This document shows, in pieces, positions 30,301 through 37,700 of a stretch of 64,000 bases of DNA. This DNA is from Mytilisepta virgata (Eukaryota; Mollusca; Bivalvia; Mytilida; Mytilidae). The DNA is taken from the NCBI GenBank assembly GCA_028015205.1, contig CM051521.1:108166513-108230512 (forward strand), in the 5' to 3' direction. Positions within the stretch are counted from its first letter, which is position 1. Every line of letters begins with the position of its first letter. Made by a program: the position numbers and the translations under genes. The notes beneath the pieces were generated by a model. That model made no database searches and was not told the DNA's origin. It saw only the letters and a list, made by a program, of their open reading frames with translations.

Positions 30301-33300
30301 AATAAACTGTACAATACTGGAAGACTATGATAGAACATACACTTAATAGAGAAGCCCTTTTATTGGATATTTACAGTTCAAACTAAGTGTGCTTAGAAAA
30401 AATGCGAATAACTTTTTTTTATGAATAAATGCAGTACAACGGCAATAAGAAAAACTTTGTATTTGTCTTTTTAAGATATCATTGACAAAGTGATGAATAA
30501 TGATGGTGACATTACATTCCGTCCTCGTCTGGCAGAGTTAGATTCCACTCCGAAGTTTGTCACAGAAGTCATTAAACAATGTTGGGATGAAATTCCTGAA
30601 AGACGTCCGGATCTTAAAACAATAAGAGCAATGTTGAAGTCATTGCAAAAGGGAATGTAAGTTCGTCAATGTCAATTATAGAACTAAAATTTGTCAGCAA
30701 AGGGATTGGTTTTTTCAGTGGTAGATGTGAAGGATAACAAACTCGATAACAAATTTTGTTTTAATTTAGATCAGTAGTTTCTTTATAATACATGACACGG
30801 TATGAAGAAAAAGTTGAAATAATAAAGAGACGTTTTTATGAGATTGGGTGACATAAAATCACAGAAACATATTTAGTGTGCGATATCATAATTATTACTT
30901 TAACGTCAAACATTCTTGATATTAATTTTGGTATTTAATCTTTGCCAGCTTGATATGGCTGATGTCAATTAGGTTTTTTTTTCTTCAAATTTTGCATTGT
31001 CCTAACACCGCGCGATTACACTTTAAAACAAAACAAAATTGACAAAACAAGAGAAGCAAAATGTGAGATCAATTACAATATTAAAAAAGGATAAATATTA
31101 TAATGTTATATGCTGACCAAGGCAATTAACTTAAAACTGCCGATGTTATTTAAAAAGTTCTTGTAACAATTATTTATAAAGGAAACCAAACATACTTGAC
31201 AACATGATAGCCATAATGGAAAAATATGCCAGTAACTTGGAAGTTTTAGTAGAAGAAAGAACAGATCTATTAATAGAAGAAAAGAAGAAAACAGAAGAAT
31301 TGCTACAACAAATGTTACCAAAGTAGGTTAAAACAAAGAGTTTCCAACGTTCTGGTTATTGTTTCGGCTTTCAACAATTAAGGCACTAATGTATCAGTCG
31401 TTAATTTACGGAATGTACACATTTTATTCGTCAAAATTGATATGGTGGAATATTACCACTGAGCCTTTACCTCTTTTGGTGGACTTCTAGTCCCCGAAAG
31501 TATCATCCGCTCAATTGCAAGCGTTTCCATAATCCCGTGAAATTGATACTTTAAATTCAATGATACAAATATATTAAATTTTGTGAAAACTCTCACTCGT
31601 GTATAGCTCTGTCCTTAAATGGCTGTGGCTTTACCGTTTTAACCATTTATAAATTCCAATATGCTCTTCAACATAAAGATTTTTTGAATCTTCCTTCAAC
31701 ATTTAAGGCCTTCAGCACAACCGATGAGTCGTAAATTGACGAAATGTGAAAATCTTGTGCATCAATTGTAGTACCGTGAAATATTTCAAACAAAGAAACC
31801 ACGTAAAACACACTTAAAGCAAGCGGCCACCTTTTTGGTAACCAATAGTGTATTTGCTTTTATACAGATTATAAAACATAGCACTTAGAACTATAGCCAT
31901 TTGTGAATCTCATCTTCATGGCGGGTGTCCTGCAGGAAGCAGATACTGCTTACTCTTCCGGAGCTCGTGAGTCTACCCCCGGTTTTTTGGCGGGGTCCAT
32001 GTTGTTCATATGTTTTTAGTTTCTAATTGTAATGCATGTAATGTTTTGGTCTTGTCTTCGTTGTTGTCCGGAGTTTGTCAGTTGTTACGATTTTTCTCTC
32101 CTTCGAATATCCCTTTGGTATTTCTTGACTTACTTCTAAAGCCAATGGTTAGGATCCGCTTACGCTTCAAACAAAGTGGCTTGTAAAAGAAACTTGATTT
32201 GAGAAGATGCTAAAATTCTCTTGTTGTCACAATCCAAGTATGAATGTCAATGAATGGTAGCTTATCTGTGAATGTTTGTGATACAGATATATGATAATTA
32301 TTAACAAATTCATGATGTTGACACTAAATATTCGCAAAGGGGTTTTATTTTTTAAGTCTGAGGTAGCCCTGTTTAAATAGCTTCTTGGAAAGTGATGTCG
32401 CTCTATCCAATAGCTAAACAGTCTTTGGAATAGTGTATTATTTCGATACTTGCATGTAATGTACAGTCATAAAAATGTTAAATTTTCTAAAAATTCCTTT
32501 GTGCATAGCTCTGGCCTTAGATGGTTTGGCTTTACCTTTTGTGATCACTTTGGCATTTTGAATTTTGCACTTTCTGCAGCTTTTTCTGGTATGTTCTTGA
32601 GGCTTTTAACATTTAAGGTCTTTGACATTATGGTAACGAAATGTTAACATCTTATGCATCAGAATCAGAATGGAGTTATGTTTCTTTTGGTGTTTGGGTT
32701 TTATTCTACTATGACTGAGACGAAACGGCTACTGGTGAAATATAACCACCGGACAACAACAGAATTAGCATTCGGTGGAAAATAGGGTTCCAAAGCCATG
32801 AGTGAACGTTGACTTTTCCTGGATTTTGGCTTCAAGGCTTATCCCGTATTGATTTCCGTTCGTTCAATGTGTTGTTGACTTGTCTGTAAAACTAGGCCAG
32901 TGTTTGTGTAATTTCTTTACATGTAATTATGTGTAGAGGCTGTCTTGAACTTGTGCAGCTTTCTTGGTATTGAAGGTGTGTTATAGACCAAGAGCACAAA
33001 AGCGGCGTTCTTTTGCTTAAATTTATGTCACGTGTAAACACTGATGAATGAAAGGTATTTCTTTTATTTTAGAGTTGTTGCTGAACAGCTGAAACGTGGA
33101 AAGGAAGTCGAAGCAGAATTATTTGATTCTGTTACAATTTACTTTAGTGACATCTGTGGATTTACTGCAATGTCATCGGAGAGCACACCTTTGCAAGTAA
33201 TTGTTTTGAGTTTTATTTAGTTTTTTTAAATTAAATAACATGTTGTAAGTTAAGAGCATCTGTTTATTTTTAATCGAACTTTTTATTCTAATGCATGTAA

Positions 33301-36300
33301 AGCAGTATTAAATTCTTTTTGTTTACCTAACAAGAAACCATTTCAAGACCAGGACGTAGCACAGCTGTTTTTTGTAAGGAACAAAAATTGTGCAGAAATA
33401 AACATTCTCTTGTCAATCTTGATGCACTGTATATGCATATTTCAACAAATCACATTTCATCACAAGCGCTCAGAGACAAAGTATGTTCATTATTCATTAT
33501 TTAAGGTGTAAGATGTTTTGCTATTTTTTCAACAGGTGGTTGATTTACTTAATGACCTATATACATTGTTTGACTCAATCATCGAAAGTTACGATGTATA
33601 CAAAGTAGAGACAATTGGTGATGCATATATGGTAGTAAGTGGGCTTCCCAAAAGAAATGGAATAAATCATGCTGGGGAAATAGCGTCCATGTCATTACAT
33701 TTGCTTGATGCTATCACAAAATTTAAAATTCGGCACAGACCTCATGATACACTAAAACTTCGTATTGGCATCCACTCTGGTCCTTGCGTGGCAGGAGTCG
33801 TAGGCCTAAAAATGCCAAGGTACTGTTTGTTTGGTGATACTGTCAACACAACATCTAGAATGGAATCAAACGGGGAACGTTAGTATAATGTTTATTTTTT
33901 TTTAAATATCTATCTGTCAGCAATGTAAATTAATTTTGTGTATGCACATTTGTGAAATTTCAGTCGAACCAGTTCAAACCAAGCAAATGATAATGATGCG
34001 GAACATTTATCATTGTTATCCCCCCGCTTAGCGAAAGCGGGGGGATCATGTAATACAGTCCGTCCGTACGTACGTACGTCTGTAGTGGCAAGGCATATCT
34101 CTGAAACGGTAAAAGATAGAAACTTGAAATTTGGCATCATGGAAGAGTATATGACCCACTAGGGAATAGACCCCTTAAAATTGGAATTCGACCCCTTGGG
34201 GCCAAATTATGAGCGAAAAACGAATTTCGCGATATCCAATAAATGGAGATATCTCCAAAAGTGTTAAAGCTAGGATATTGGAACTTATGTCACTACTTAT
34301 ATTGCCTTTCCCAAGTTGAAAGAGGGTATCAAAATTTTGGTCCCGCCCCTAGGGGCAATGCCCTAAGGAGTTAAAAAATGTCTAAAAACGATTGTCCAAG
34401 AACTCCTCCTACACCGTAGAAGATAGAAACATGAAATTAGGTACACTAGTAACACTTGAAGAGTTGTCTGTGCCAAAGGTTTCGGAATTTTGATTTTTGC
34501 CCGGGGGGTGGGGCTACACCCTAATATGTAAAATCTCAAAATATGGTAAGATCAGTTCATATCCCCACCCCTTAACCATATATATTTTTATTCCACATTT
34601 AAAGACGAGCTACATGGTCACCCCCGGGGGTCAGCCCCACCCCCCTCATTTGGAAAATTACAAGATATCTCAAAAACAGTTAAGATCCCCACCCCTAAAC
34701 CATATATATTCTTAGTGGGCATGACAAGACAAGTTTAATGGTCATCCCCGGGGGTCGGCCCCACCCCCTAATTTAGAAAATTACAAGTTATCTCTAAAAC
34801 AGTTGAGATCCCCACCCCTAAACCATATATATTCTTAGTGGGCATGACAAGACCAGTTGAATGGTCATCCCCGGGGGGTCGGCCCCACCCCCCTCATTTA
34901 CAAAATTACAAGTTATCTCAAAAACAGTTGAGATCCCCACCCCTAAACCATATATATTCTTAGTGGGCATGACAAGACCAGTTGAATGGTCATTCCCGGG
35001 GGTCGGCCAAACCCCCCTCATTTACAAAATTACAAGTTATGCAATTTGAAATTATGAGGGGTTCAGACTTTGTGCATTCCGACTTTGCTGGGAGCGGGGG
35101 ATGTGCAATCTCCGATTGCTGCGTTTCATTATATGTTACTTTTCCTTTTTTGTTTTTGTTGTTCTGTTATTGTTTGTTTTAAAAAAGAAATTTTGAGTTC
35201 AGAAATATTTGGCCACTAAAAGCTTGTAACGCAGTGTGAGCATTTGCCCCTTGTTAAAGGCTATGTTACGACATGTTTTTGTACTTTTCAGAGTTCCGTT
35301 TCGTGGACATTTACCCCATATCTCCTTAACTTCGATTTATAAAAAAAAGAAAATATATCAAAAACAACTGAAATTAGAAAAAAAACTATCAATATTGGTT
35401 TCTTCATATGGTAGCCTATAAACATGAGGATATTCATACCACAACAAAAAACATTTAGTTAAACTAGCTGCTGTAAAATTAGTCCTTTTTCAAAAGTTCT
35501 TTATGCACAAAACTTTATAATAACAGTTTCAGATTTAAATGATTGCCTGATTTCTATTTATACAGCTTTGAAGATTCATACTTCCTCTCAATGTAAAGAG
35601 TTGCTAGATAAGCTTGGTGGTTATGTTCTTGAAGAGAGAGGAATAGTTGCTATGAAGGTAATTTTATAGATTTGGGTTGAGTAATATGTACTTTTAAAAA
35701 ATGTTTGCATTTTAATAGCTATAACTTTTAATAATTTTTAAAAGTTTTTTTTTTAAATTATTAATTGAATTTTGACTGTTTGAAAGTAAAAAGACATATG
35801 TATAGCATATTCTGAAGTCATTTCACTTCACATACTAGTATATAAAAAAAACTTTGATATATTTTTTGGCATACAGGGTAAAGGAGGAGTTCTCACGTAT
35901 TGGTTATTTGGAGAAGATAAAAAATGTAGACTGAAAAGGATTTCTCAGTCAGAGCAAGGACAAAATCAGGATTCCTCATGGATGAATTGTAAAAACAATA
36001 ATTATGGAAATGTGGAATCTACAGAAAATAGTTCGTTTACTAATCCTTTATCTGGTGATTATCGTAAACAAAATGGAATTGTGCCTTCTCCAAAATTTAG
36101 AGGAAGTTTAAGACACAAGAACAGAGAAGGTAAATCATCGCCTGTTTCGTCATTAAAACGTGTTGAATTCCGAGATCGAAATCATGGATGCGTTGATATA
36201 TCTCCTGAGACCGAGAGATCATTTGAGCTATCTCCTTTGATATCCCCATCACAAAAATTGTCTCCAAATTACGAACATGCGCCACTTACATTAAACATTG

Positions 36301-36311
36301 ATGACGAATGA
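141..36311 (+). CDS. Receptor (membrane) guanylate cyclase, natriuretic-peptide-receptor/Gyc76C-like; 5'-partial gene, 20 exons
   Basis: Single-pass receptor that makes cGMP from GTP when an extracellular ligand, probably a peptide, binds. Exons: 141-323, 817-937, 7991-8137, 8875-9056, 10171-10306, 11199-11347, 13622-13727, 15875-15953, 18065-18185, 18485-18658, 20874-20978, 21690-21761, 25284-25446, 29645-29794, 30476-30656, 31182-31322, 33073-33196, 33536-33878, 35566-35657, 35877-36311. All have AG/GT borders and compatible phases, giving 1067 codons. Layout by visible residue: ectodomain 1-344, membrane span about 347-367, kinase-homology domain about 409-685, coiled-coil linker 690-737, cyclase 738-925, tail 940-1067. 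Residues for GTP use (D763, E803, D807, C875, N882, R886) are present, so an active cyclase is predicted. The first roughly 100-150 residues, signal peptide and promoter lie before the window. Family membership is very secure; the exact subfamily is less so, and the ligand is unknown. Confidence 0.96.
676..735. repeat. A-rich tract
   Basis: Almost pure A with a few T and one C, next to a minus-strand dispersed repeat remnant (555-665), 80 bp before cyclase exon 2. Confidence 0.85.
817..937 (+). CDS. Cyclase exon 2: ectodomain
   Basis: 40 codons plus one base, entering in phase 0 after a TTTTCAG acceptor; donor GTGAGT. Encodes [11 protein letters not shown]...YIDTR. The sequence is weakly conserved; it is placed here because both phases fit the neighbouring exons and the position matches the middle of the ligand-binding domain. 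Confidence 0.85.
1060..1415 (-). repeat. Dispersed repeat, inverted relative to 5015-5450
   Basis: Minus strand reads TTAATAGAACGACATTATCC ... TTTATGTTATTTTTTGTCC, the same order as 5015-5450 on the plus strand. Non-coding, moderately diverged. Confidence 0.75.
5015..5450 (+). repeat. Dispersed repeat, plus-strand copy
   Basis: From TTAATAGAACGACAGTATCC through TTTAACCCCACCACTGTGCA and TGCTCTTTTATGTATTTTGT. Further copies are at 1060-1415 (minus), 60140-60745 (plus, interrupted), and a remnant around 43545-44065 interrupted by the foldback element. Confidence 0.75.
6940..7290 (+). repeat. Dispersed repeat with GAGTCGTAAATCGACGAAATGTGC-type end
   Basis: Contains CCTCTGCTGGTGGAATTCAAG, CTCAGTTGCTGACACTGATA and GAGTCGTAAATCGACGGAAT then GTGCACATCTTGCAC. 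The same order recurs at 31380-31770, 32450-32670 and 44100-44560 (plus strand), and inverted at 555-665, 37390-37700 and 51150-51720. Confidence 0.75.
7545..7900. mobile_element. Single-core hairpin element of the same style
   Basis: Hairpin TTCCCCTGCGACAAAGAGTC-GGGGGAA near 7549-7573 is followed by CCGTCCGTCTGG and one core (CTCCTATAGTTTTATAGCTAC). This looks like the 34015 element with one core copy. The far end is not defined. Confidence 0.5.
7991..8137 (+). CDS. Cyclase exon 3: ectodomain
   Basis: Encodes [17 protein letters not shown]...[15 protein letters not shown], the region where family members read a hydrophobic strand, then a helix, then GdYVFF. Enters after 1 base of a codon and leaves after 1. 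It follows the longest intron of the gene (7.05 kb). Confidence 0.9.
8875..9056 (+). CDS. Cyclase exon 4: ectodomain
   Basis: 60 codons after the split Gly codon, acceptor TTGTAG, donor GTAAGT. Encodes [21 protein letters not shown] and then a Pro/Phe-rich stretch ending FGIPKL. This is the membrane-proximal half of the ligand-binding domain. Confidence 0.9.
10171..10306 (+). CDS. Cyclase exon 5: ectodomain, LYDAVWLYA motif
   Basis: Encodes [18 protein letters not shown], the hallmark LyDAVxLYA helix of ANF-receptor domains, followed by the [15 protein letters not shown] stretch. Phase 0 in, phase 1 out. Confidence 0.95.
10593..10675. repeat. Short tandem repeat, about 28-bp unit, 3 copies
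   Basis: AAAAACCCAAGAAATCTACG-type unit repeated about three times in cyclase intron 5. Nothing else was recognised between 10307 and 11198. Confidence 0.7.
11199..11347 (+). CDS. Cyclase exon 6: ectodomain, [18 protein letters not shown]
   Basis: Encodes [18 protein letters not shown], matching the G-x-G-y-v-x-iD-x-x-GDrexxys block of receptor cyclases, then a region ending TQILP at the GTAAGT donor. Confidence 0.95.
11540..12570 (+). pseudogene. Degraded reverse-transcriptase retroelement copy, internally deleted
   Basis: 11540-11700 reads [20 protein letters not shown] (reverse-transcriptase opening), then stops. 11898-12275 is open for 125 codons with [40 protein letters not shown] and [10 protein letters not shown], followed by a 3' tail (CCGGAGCACGTGTCTACCCC, TTGTTCATATGTTTTTAG). 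The part with the QTxGxPMG and YxDD motifs is missing, so it cannot be active. Penelope-like or a related class; I am not certain. Lies in cyclase intron 6. Confidence 0.8.
13622..13727 (+). CDS. Cyclase exon 7: juxtamembrane ectodomain with cysteine pair
   Basis: Encodes [20 protein letters not shown] and then RCIQPV. The PxCGxxGxxC pair just outside the membrane is typical of invertebrate receptor cyclases. Phase 0 in, phase 1 out. Confidence 0.93.
15025..15625 (-). pseudogene. Reverse-transcriptase retroelement 3' fragment
   Basis: Read on the minus strand from 15625: a [16 protein letters not shown] start, a long C-terminal stretch with in-frame stops, then the 3' tail shared with 39370-40355 and 60235-60472. 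Truncated at its 5' end. Lies in cyclase intron 7. Confidence 0.75.
15875..15953 (+). CDS. Cyclase exon 8: transmembrane helix
   Basis: Short exon encoding [20 protein letters not shown] followed by a Tyr-Arg stop-transfer end. It is the only strongly hydrophobic span in the reconstructed protein. Leaves in phase 2. Confidence 0.94.
16544..17165. repeat. 70-bp minisatellite, about 8.9 copies
   Basis: Unit boundaries near 16615, 16685, 16755, 16825, 16895, 16965, 17035 and 17105. Each unit carries a GGAGCCGCCCTTCTGACCTC core and a CTGATAACTGGATTTTTTC segment. It lies in cyclase intron 8 and is much richer in G+C than its surroundings. Because 70 = 3x23+1, the minus strand stays open in more than one frame (138 and 152 codons), which mimics a gene. 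Confidence 0.95.
18065..18185 (+). CDS. Cyclase exon 9: intracellular juxtamembrane region
   Basis: Encodes [20 protein letters not shown], the conserved R-x-W-x-x-E-x-EL-x-x-LLWKI segment joining the membrane span to the kinase-homology domain in Gyc76C- and NPR-type receptors. Confidence 0.95.
18485..18658 (+). CDS. Cyclase exon 10: start of kinase-homology domain
   Basis: 58 codons. A Ser/Thr-rich lead ([15 protein letters not shown]) is followed by [19 protein letters not shown]. The glycine loop is degenerate, but the VAVK lysine (K447) is kept. Serines in this position are the phosphorylation cluster in vertebrate natriuretic receptors; that role here is inference. Confidence 0.95.
19751..20200. 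repeat. About 181-bp tandem array, 2.5 copies
   Basis: Units start with GGGTACCTATTTTGCGAAAT at about 19751, 19931 and 20113. Each carries CTCCTACAGTTTTTCACCC and ATATTGAAGATGTGCACCTC. The core resembles those of the 40378-40960 array, suggesting related mobile-element cores. Located in cyclase intron 10. Confidence 0.88.
20874..20978 (+). CDS. Cyclase exon 11: kinase-homology domain
   Basis: Encodes [20 protein letters not shown] and [10 protein letters not shown], the LRHdNl-x-x-FlGAC and YC-x-x-GSLqD blocks of receptor guanylate cyclases. Phase 0 on both sides. Confidence 0.96.
21690..21761 (+). CDS. Cyclase exon 12: kinase-homology domain, short exon
   Basis: 24 codons encoding [20 protein letters not shown] and DIIR, matching D-x-leNd-x-i-LD-x-mF-x-x-S-x-x-x-DI-x-r. 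Phase 0 on both sides. Confidence 0.95.
24171..24580 (+). mobile_element. Foldback element, copy 1
   Basis: About 410 bp whose first part forms a long imperfect hairpin: arms about 24187-24245 and 24277-24335 (about 59 nt each) around a loop containing GTGAGCGTAGCGAACGAG. The rest has two TGATATATTCGGGTCA repeats and two GACGTC sites. It matches 43573-43983 at about 97% by direct reading. No coding capacity; lies in cyclase intron 12. Confidence 0.85.
24872..25203 (-). mobile_element. tRNA-derived SINE (MetaSINE-like) with 13-bp target-site duplication
   Basis: On the minus strand it starts with a tRNA-like head (about 25203-25125) containing an A-box (TGGTCTCGTGGTAGCG) and a B-box (GGTTCGATCCC). 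A conserved-looking body follows, ending in CACTGAACGTTAAACAACAA and a (CCAT)n tail at 24871-24890. Identical 13-mers GCATTGTTTTGTG flank it at 24859-24871 and 25204-25216. Head, body, tail and duplication together make this a clear SINE insertion in cyclase intron 12. The MetaSINE label is from memory of the tail and body. Confidence 0.88.
25284..25446 (+). CDS. Cyclase exon 13: kinase-homology pseudo-catalytic loop and DFG
   Basis: Encodes [20 protein letters not shown] and SDFGM. The HRD catalytic Asp is replaced (HGRLKSSN), as in all receptor cyclases, so the domain should not phosphorylate substrates; the DFG Asp (D558) is kept. The preceding intron contains a foldback element and a SINE. 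Confidence 0.96.
26100..26640. repeat. Local intron duplication, copy 1
   Basis: From ACATTTATAAACAAACACAAATCTACAGAAG-like sequence to TAAATAAATAAGAAATATG, this stretch is repeated at 27725-28235 in the same intron and orientation, with many small differences. Non-coding. Confidence 0.85.
26731..26806. repeat. T-rich low-complexity tract
   Basis: Runs of 6-11 T separated by single G. The plus-strand reading frame through it (Phe-rich) is an artefact. It follows the first intron-13 duplication copy. Confidence 0.9.
27100..27605 (+). pseudogene. Reverse-transcriptase retroelement 3' fragment
   Basis: Starts abruptly within the C-terminal coding part ([14 protein letters not shown] equivalent, frame-broken), then the same 3' tail as 12250-12570. 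5' truncation is what target-primed reverse transcription leaves. Confidence 0.8.
27725..28235. repeat. Local intron duplication, copy 2
   Basis: Second copy of 26100-26640, about 1.63 kb downstream, with an extra internal segment near 27915-27950 (ATTTATTTCGGTATTTTGTG, also seen near 38266). A retroelement 3' fragment (27100-27605) lies between the two copies. Confidence 0.85.
28630..28838 (-). mobile_element. Possible second tRNA-headed SINE
   Basis: Minus-strand head TGGTTGGCACATCGG followed by CTGGTTCCATTCC resembles A- and B-boxes. The body differs from the 24872-25203 element. No clear tail repeat or target-site duplication was seen. Confidence 0.45.
29200..29640 (+). repeat. Dispersed repeat, pair with 38975-39370
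   Basis: CTGCTGGTGGACCCTAGGTCC, GTATTCGCCAACCCAGTCGT, GCACATGGTAGATCTCC and GATGAGAGGTAACTCCTTGA occur in the same order at 38975-39370. The motif CTAATATTAGTATCTTTGGA is at both ends of this copy (29219 and 29597), as if a direct repeat flanks the unit. Lies just upstream of cyclase exon 14. Confidence 0.75.
29645..29794 (+). CDS. Cyclase exon 14: kinase-homology C-lobe, [10 protein letters not shown]
   Basis: Encodes [11 protein letters not shown], then [20 protein letters not shown], then KGPYGDI: the APE and D-x-YSF helices of the kinase-homology C-lobe. Phase 1 in and out. Confidence 0.96.
30476..30656 (+). CDS. Cyclase exon 15: end of kinase-homology domain
   Basis: Encodes [11 protein letters not shown] and [20 protein letters not shown], the conserved C-x-W-x-E-x-P-x-x-RP end of the domain. 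The donor is GTAAGT at 30657 and the exon leaves in phase 2. Confidence 0.96.
31182..31322 (+). CDS. Cyclase exon 16: coiled-coil dimerisation linker
   Basis: Encodes [20 protein letters not shown], then [20 protein letters not shown] and QQMLP. This is the near-invariant signalling helix between kinase-homology and cyclase domains. A broken copy of this exon lies at about 52708-52900. Confidence 0.97.
31380..31770 (+). repeat. Dispersed repeat, same family as 6940-7290
   Basis: Shares CTTTTGGTGGACTTCTAGTC, ACTCGTGTATAGCTCTGTCC and GATGAGTCGTAAATTGACGA. In cyclase intron 16, directly after exon 16. Confidence 0.72.
31915..32145 (+). mobile_element. Tail-only copy of the retroelement
   Basis: Only the 3' tail is present (GGAAGCAGATACTGCTTACTC, CCCCGGTTTTTTGGCGGGGT, ATATCCCTTTGGTATTTCTT). 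It matches the ends of the 11540 and 27100 copies and has no coding remnant. Confidence 0.75.
33073..33196 (+). CDS. Cyclase exon 17: catalytic domain, first metal Asp
   Basis: Encodes [20 protein letters not shown] and [20 protein letters not shown]763 of FSDICGFT is the first metal-binding Asp. Confidence 0.97.
33536..33878 (+). CDS. Cyclase exon 18: catalytic core
   Basis: The largest internal exon (343 nt). It encodes [20 protein letters not shown] (E803 for guanine choice, D807 for metal), [20 protein letters not shown], and [19 protein letters not shown] (C875 for guanine choice, N882, R886). Donor GTTAGT. Nothing essential is missing. Confidence 0.97.
34015..35060. mobile_element. Hairpin + ACGT microsatellite + tandem-core element (pearl/Helentron-like, non-autonomous)
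   Basis: Starts with hairpin ATCCCCCCGCTTAGCGAAAG-CGGGGGGAT, then GTCCGTCCGTACGTACGTACG, a single-copy part with CTCCTACACCGTAGAAGAT, and about four to five units of about 124 bp (ATCCCCGGGGGTCGGCCCC, CATATATATTCTTAGTGGGC) at about 34497, 34617, 34739, 34863 and 34988. No coding. Terminal hairpin, ACGT repeats and tandem cores are what is described for molluscan pearl-type elements; the class assignment is inference. Confidence 0.75.
35566..35657 (+). CDS. Cyclase exon 19: end of catalytic domain
   Basis: Encodes [20 protein letters not shown] and [10 protein letters not shown], completing the NGEPLKIH motif across the splice. Phase 0 out. Confidence 0.96.
35877..36311 (+). CDS. Cyclase exon 20: [12 protein letters not shown] and C-terminal tail, stop
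   Basis: Begins [16 protein letters not shown], the invariant end of the cyclase domain, then about 130 residues of polar, Ser/Pro-rich tail ([13 protein letters not shown] and [13 protein letters not shown] segments) ending NIDDE at TGA 36309-36311. Long tails are common in invertebrate Gyc76C-type receptors; the last four residues do not form an obvious class I PDZ ligand. Confidence 0.95.
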   Translation, partial: GKGGVLTYWLFGEDKKCRLKRISQSEQGQNQDSSWMNCKNNNYGNVESTENSSFTNPLSGDYRKQNGIVPSPKFRGSLRHKNREGKSSPVSSLKRVEFRDRNHGCVDISPETERSFELSPLISPSQKLSPNYEHAPLTLNIDDE

Positions 36312-36390
36312 TGTTCTTTGTGATAAGGTGTTATTCTGAGTATTTCATTTGAATGGTCCGATAATCCGAATTATAAATATTGATGTAAAA

Positions 36391-36396
36391 AATAAA
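36391..36396 (+). terminator. Poly(A) signal AATAAA of the cyclase gene
   Basis: A canonical AATAAA lies 80 nt after the cyclase stop codon in AT-rich sequence, implying a short 3' untranslated region. A later site could also be used. Confidence 0.5.
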
Positions 36397-37199
36397 ATAA
36401 CATGTGTCAGTACCTATGCTTTAATGTTCATTTTGACTCTGTAATATGTCTTATACATGTATGTTTAGGACAGCCAAAATCTTTTAAAGGCTGCTCCACT
36501 TAGAAACACATTTATATGTAATTCTGAAAAGCTATATCACGTATTTGTATCGAAACTGCAAATACAATGCAGAATATCGTCTGTGGTCTAGAATCTTAGG
36601 GTTTCAAATTTTAATGTTTTTATGAGCTGGACACATAAGTAAAAAGCAATTACTGCTAGACTGTGCAAGAAGGTAAACCATTTTTGGTTTAAAAGGTCGT
36701 TTTGTTTTACAACTATTTACTTTTGCTCGTTCTGACTTCCTGAATTTCAATTTTATTGAAATAAAGAATGTAGATAAAAAGACCAAAACAGGATAATTAA
36801 TTTTGCCTAGCAGTTATAGAAGACCAATGTGTTCAGTAATACAATCATAAAAGTATGCAGTTTCCATGTGCAAAACTGGTCACGGTTGGACTGGACAGTA
36901 GTCTTATTTGATTTATCAATAAACTTCTGCAAATGTCTAAAGAATTTCTCACCCATGACTCGTCTGTAAATGGTAGTGCCTAGAATAATGTTAAAAATTT
37001 CGACTTAGGACTACTGACTTCCATGACGATCGTCATCGACAATTTCGTAAGTGACGAAAAATTGGGAATTTTAAAAATTCATTTTTCCACGAAATCAAAA
37101 GAATTGTCGAAAATTATTGGAAAGAGTGAATACATGCTCATTTTGACACGAAGGGCCATCTTTATCTTGCTGTTAGTTGTTGACGAACATACACTTGAG

Positions 37200-37390
37200 A
37201 CAACAAAGAGGACAAATATACCTAAGAACCAAACCAAAAACCGCAATCCATTAGACATACAAACCAGGGAAGACAAATGAACAACAACAAGCATAACAAA
37301 TAAACACTGAAAACTAAAAAGAAATGAACATCACGAACTCCTATAAAAACCAGGAGTGAACGCAGGTGCTCAGGTAAGCAGACCAATTTT
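37200..37390 (-). mobile_element. Tail-only copy of the retroelement, minus strand
   Basis: Matches the 3' tail of the 15025 and 39370 copies in reverse orientation (CAATCCATTAGACATACAAAC, GAACTCCTATAAAAACCAGG). It abuts a dispersed repeat at 37390-37700. Confidence 0.7.
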
Positions 37391-37700
37391 GATGCAAGAT
37401 GTGCAAATTTGGTCGTTTTACGACCCATCAGTTGTGCCCAAGGCTTTAAAGGTTGAAAACCAAAATATTGAAGAGCGAATTTCAAAATGCCGAAATGACC
37501 AAAATGGAAAAACCGAAACCGTCTAAGGCCGAGGGAGATACTCCTTTGTTTTCACAAAATTGAACACTTTTGTAACAGTAAATTTAAAGTATCTACTTCG
37601 GGCTAGTATCGAAATACCAGCAACTGACTTTGAGTCCACTAGCAGCAGTATCGTCTCAGTGGTAATACTAAATTTTTGAGATAAAAGGATATTTTGATCC
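37390..37700 (-). repeat. Dispersed repeat, same family, minus strand
   Basis: Carries GATGTGCAAATTTGGTCGTT, GAGCGAATTTCAAAATGCCG and TTTGAGTCCACTAGCAGCAG in reverse orientation to 44100-44560. It abuts the retroelement tail at 37200-37390. Confidence 0.65.
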
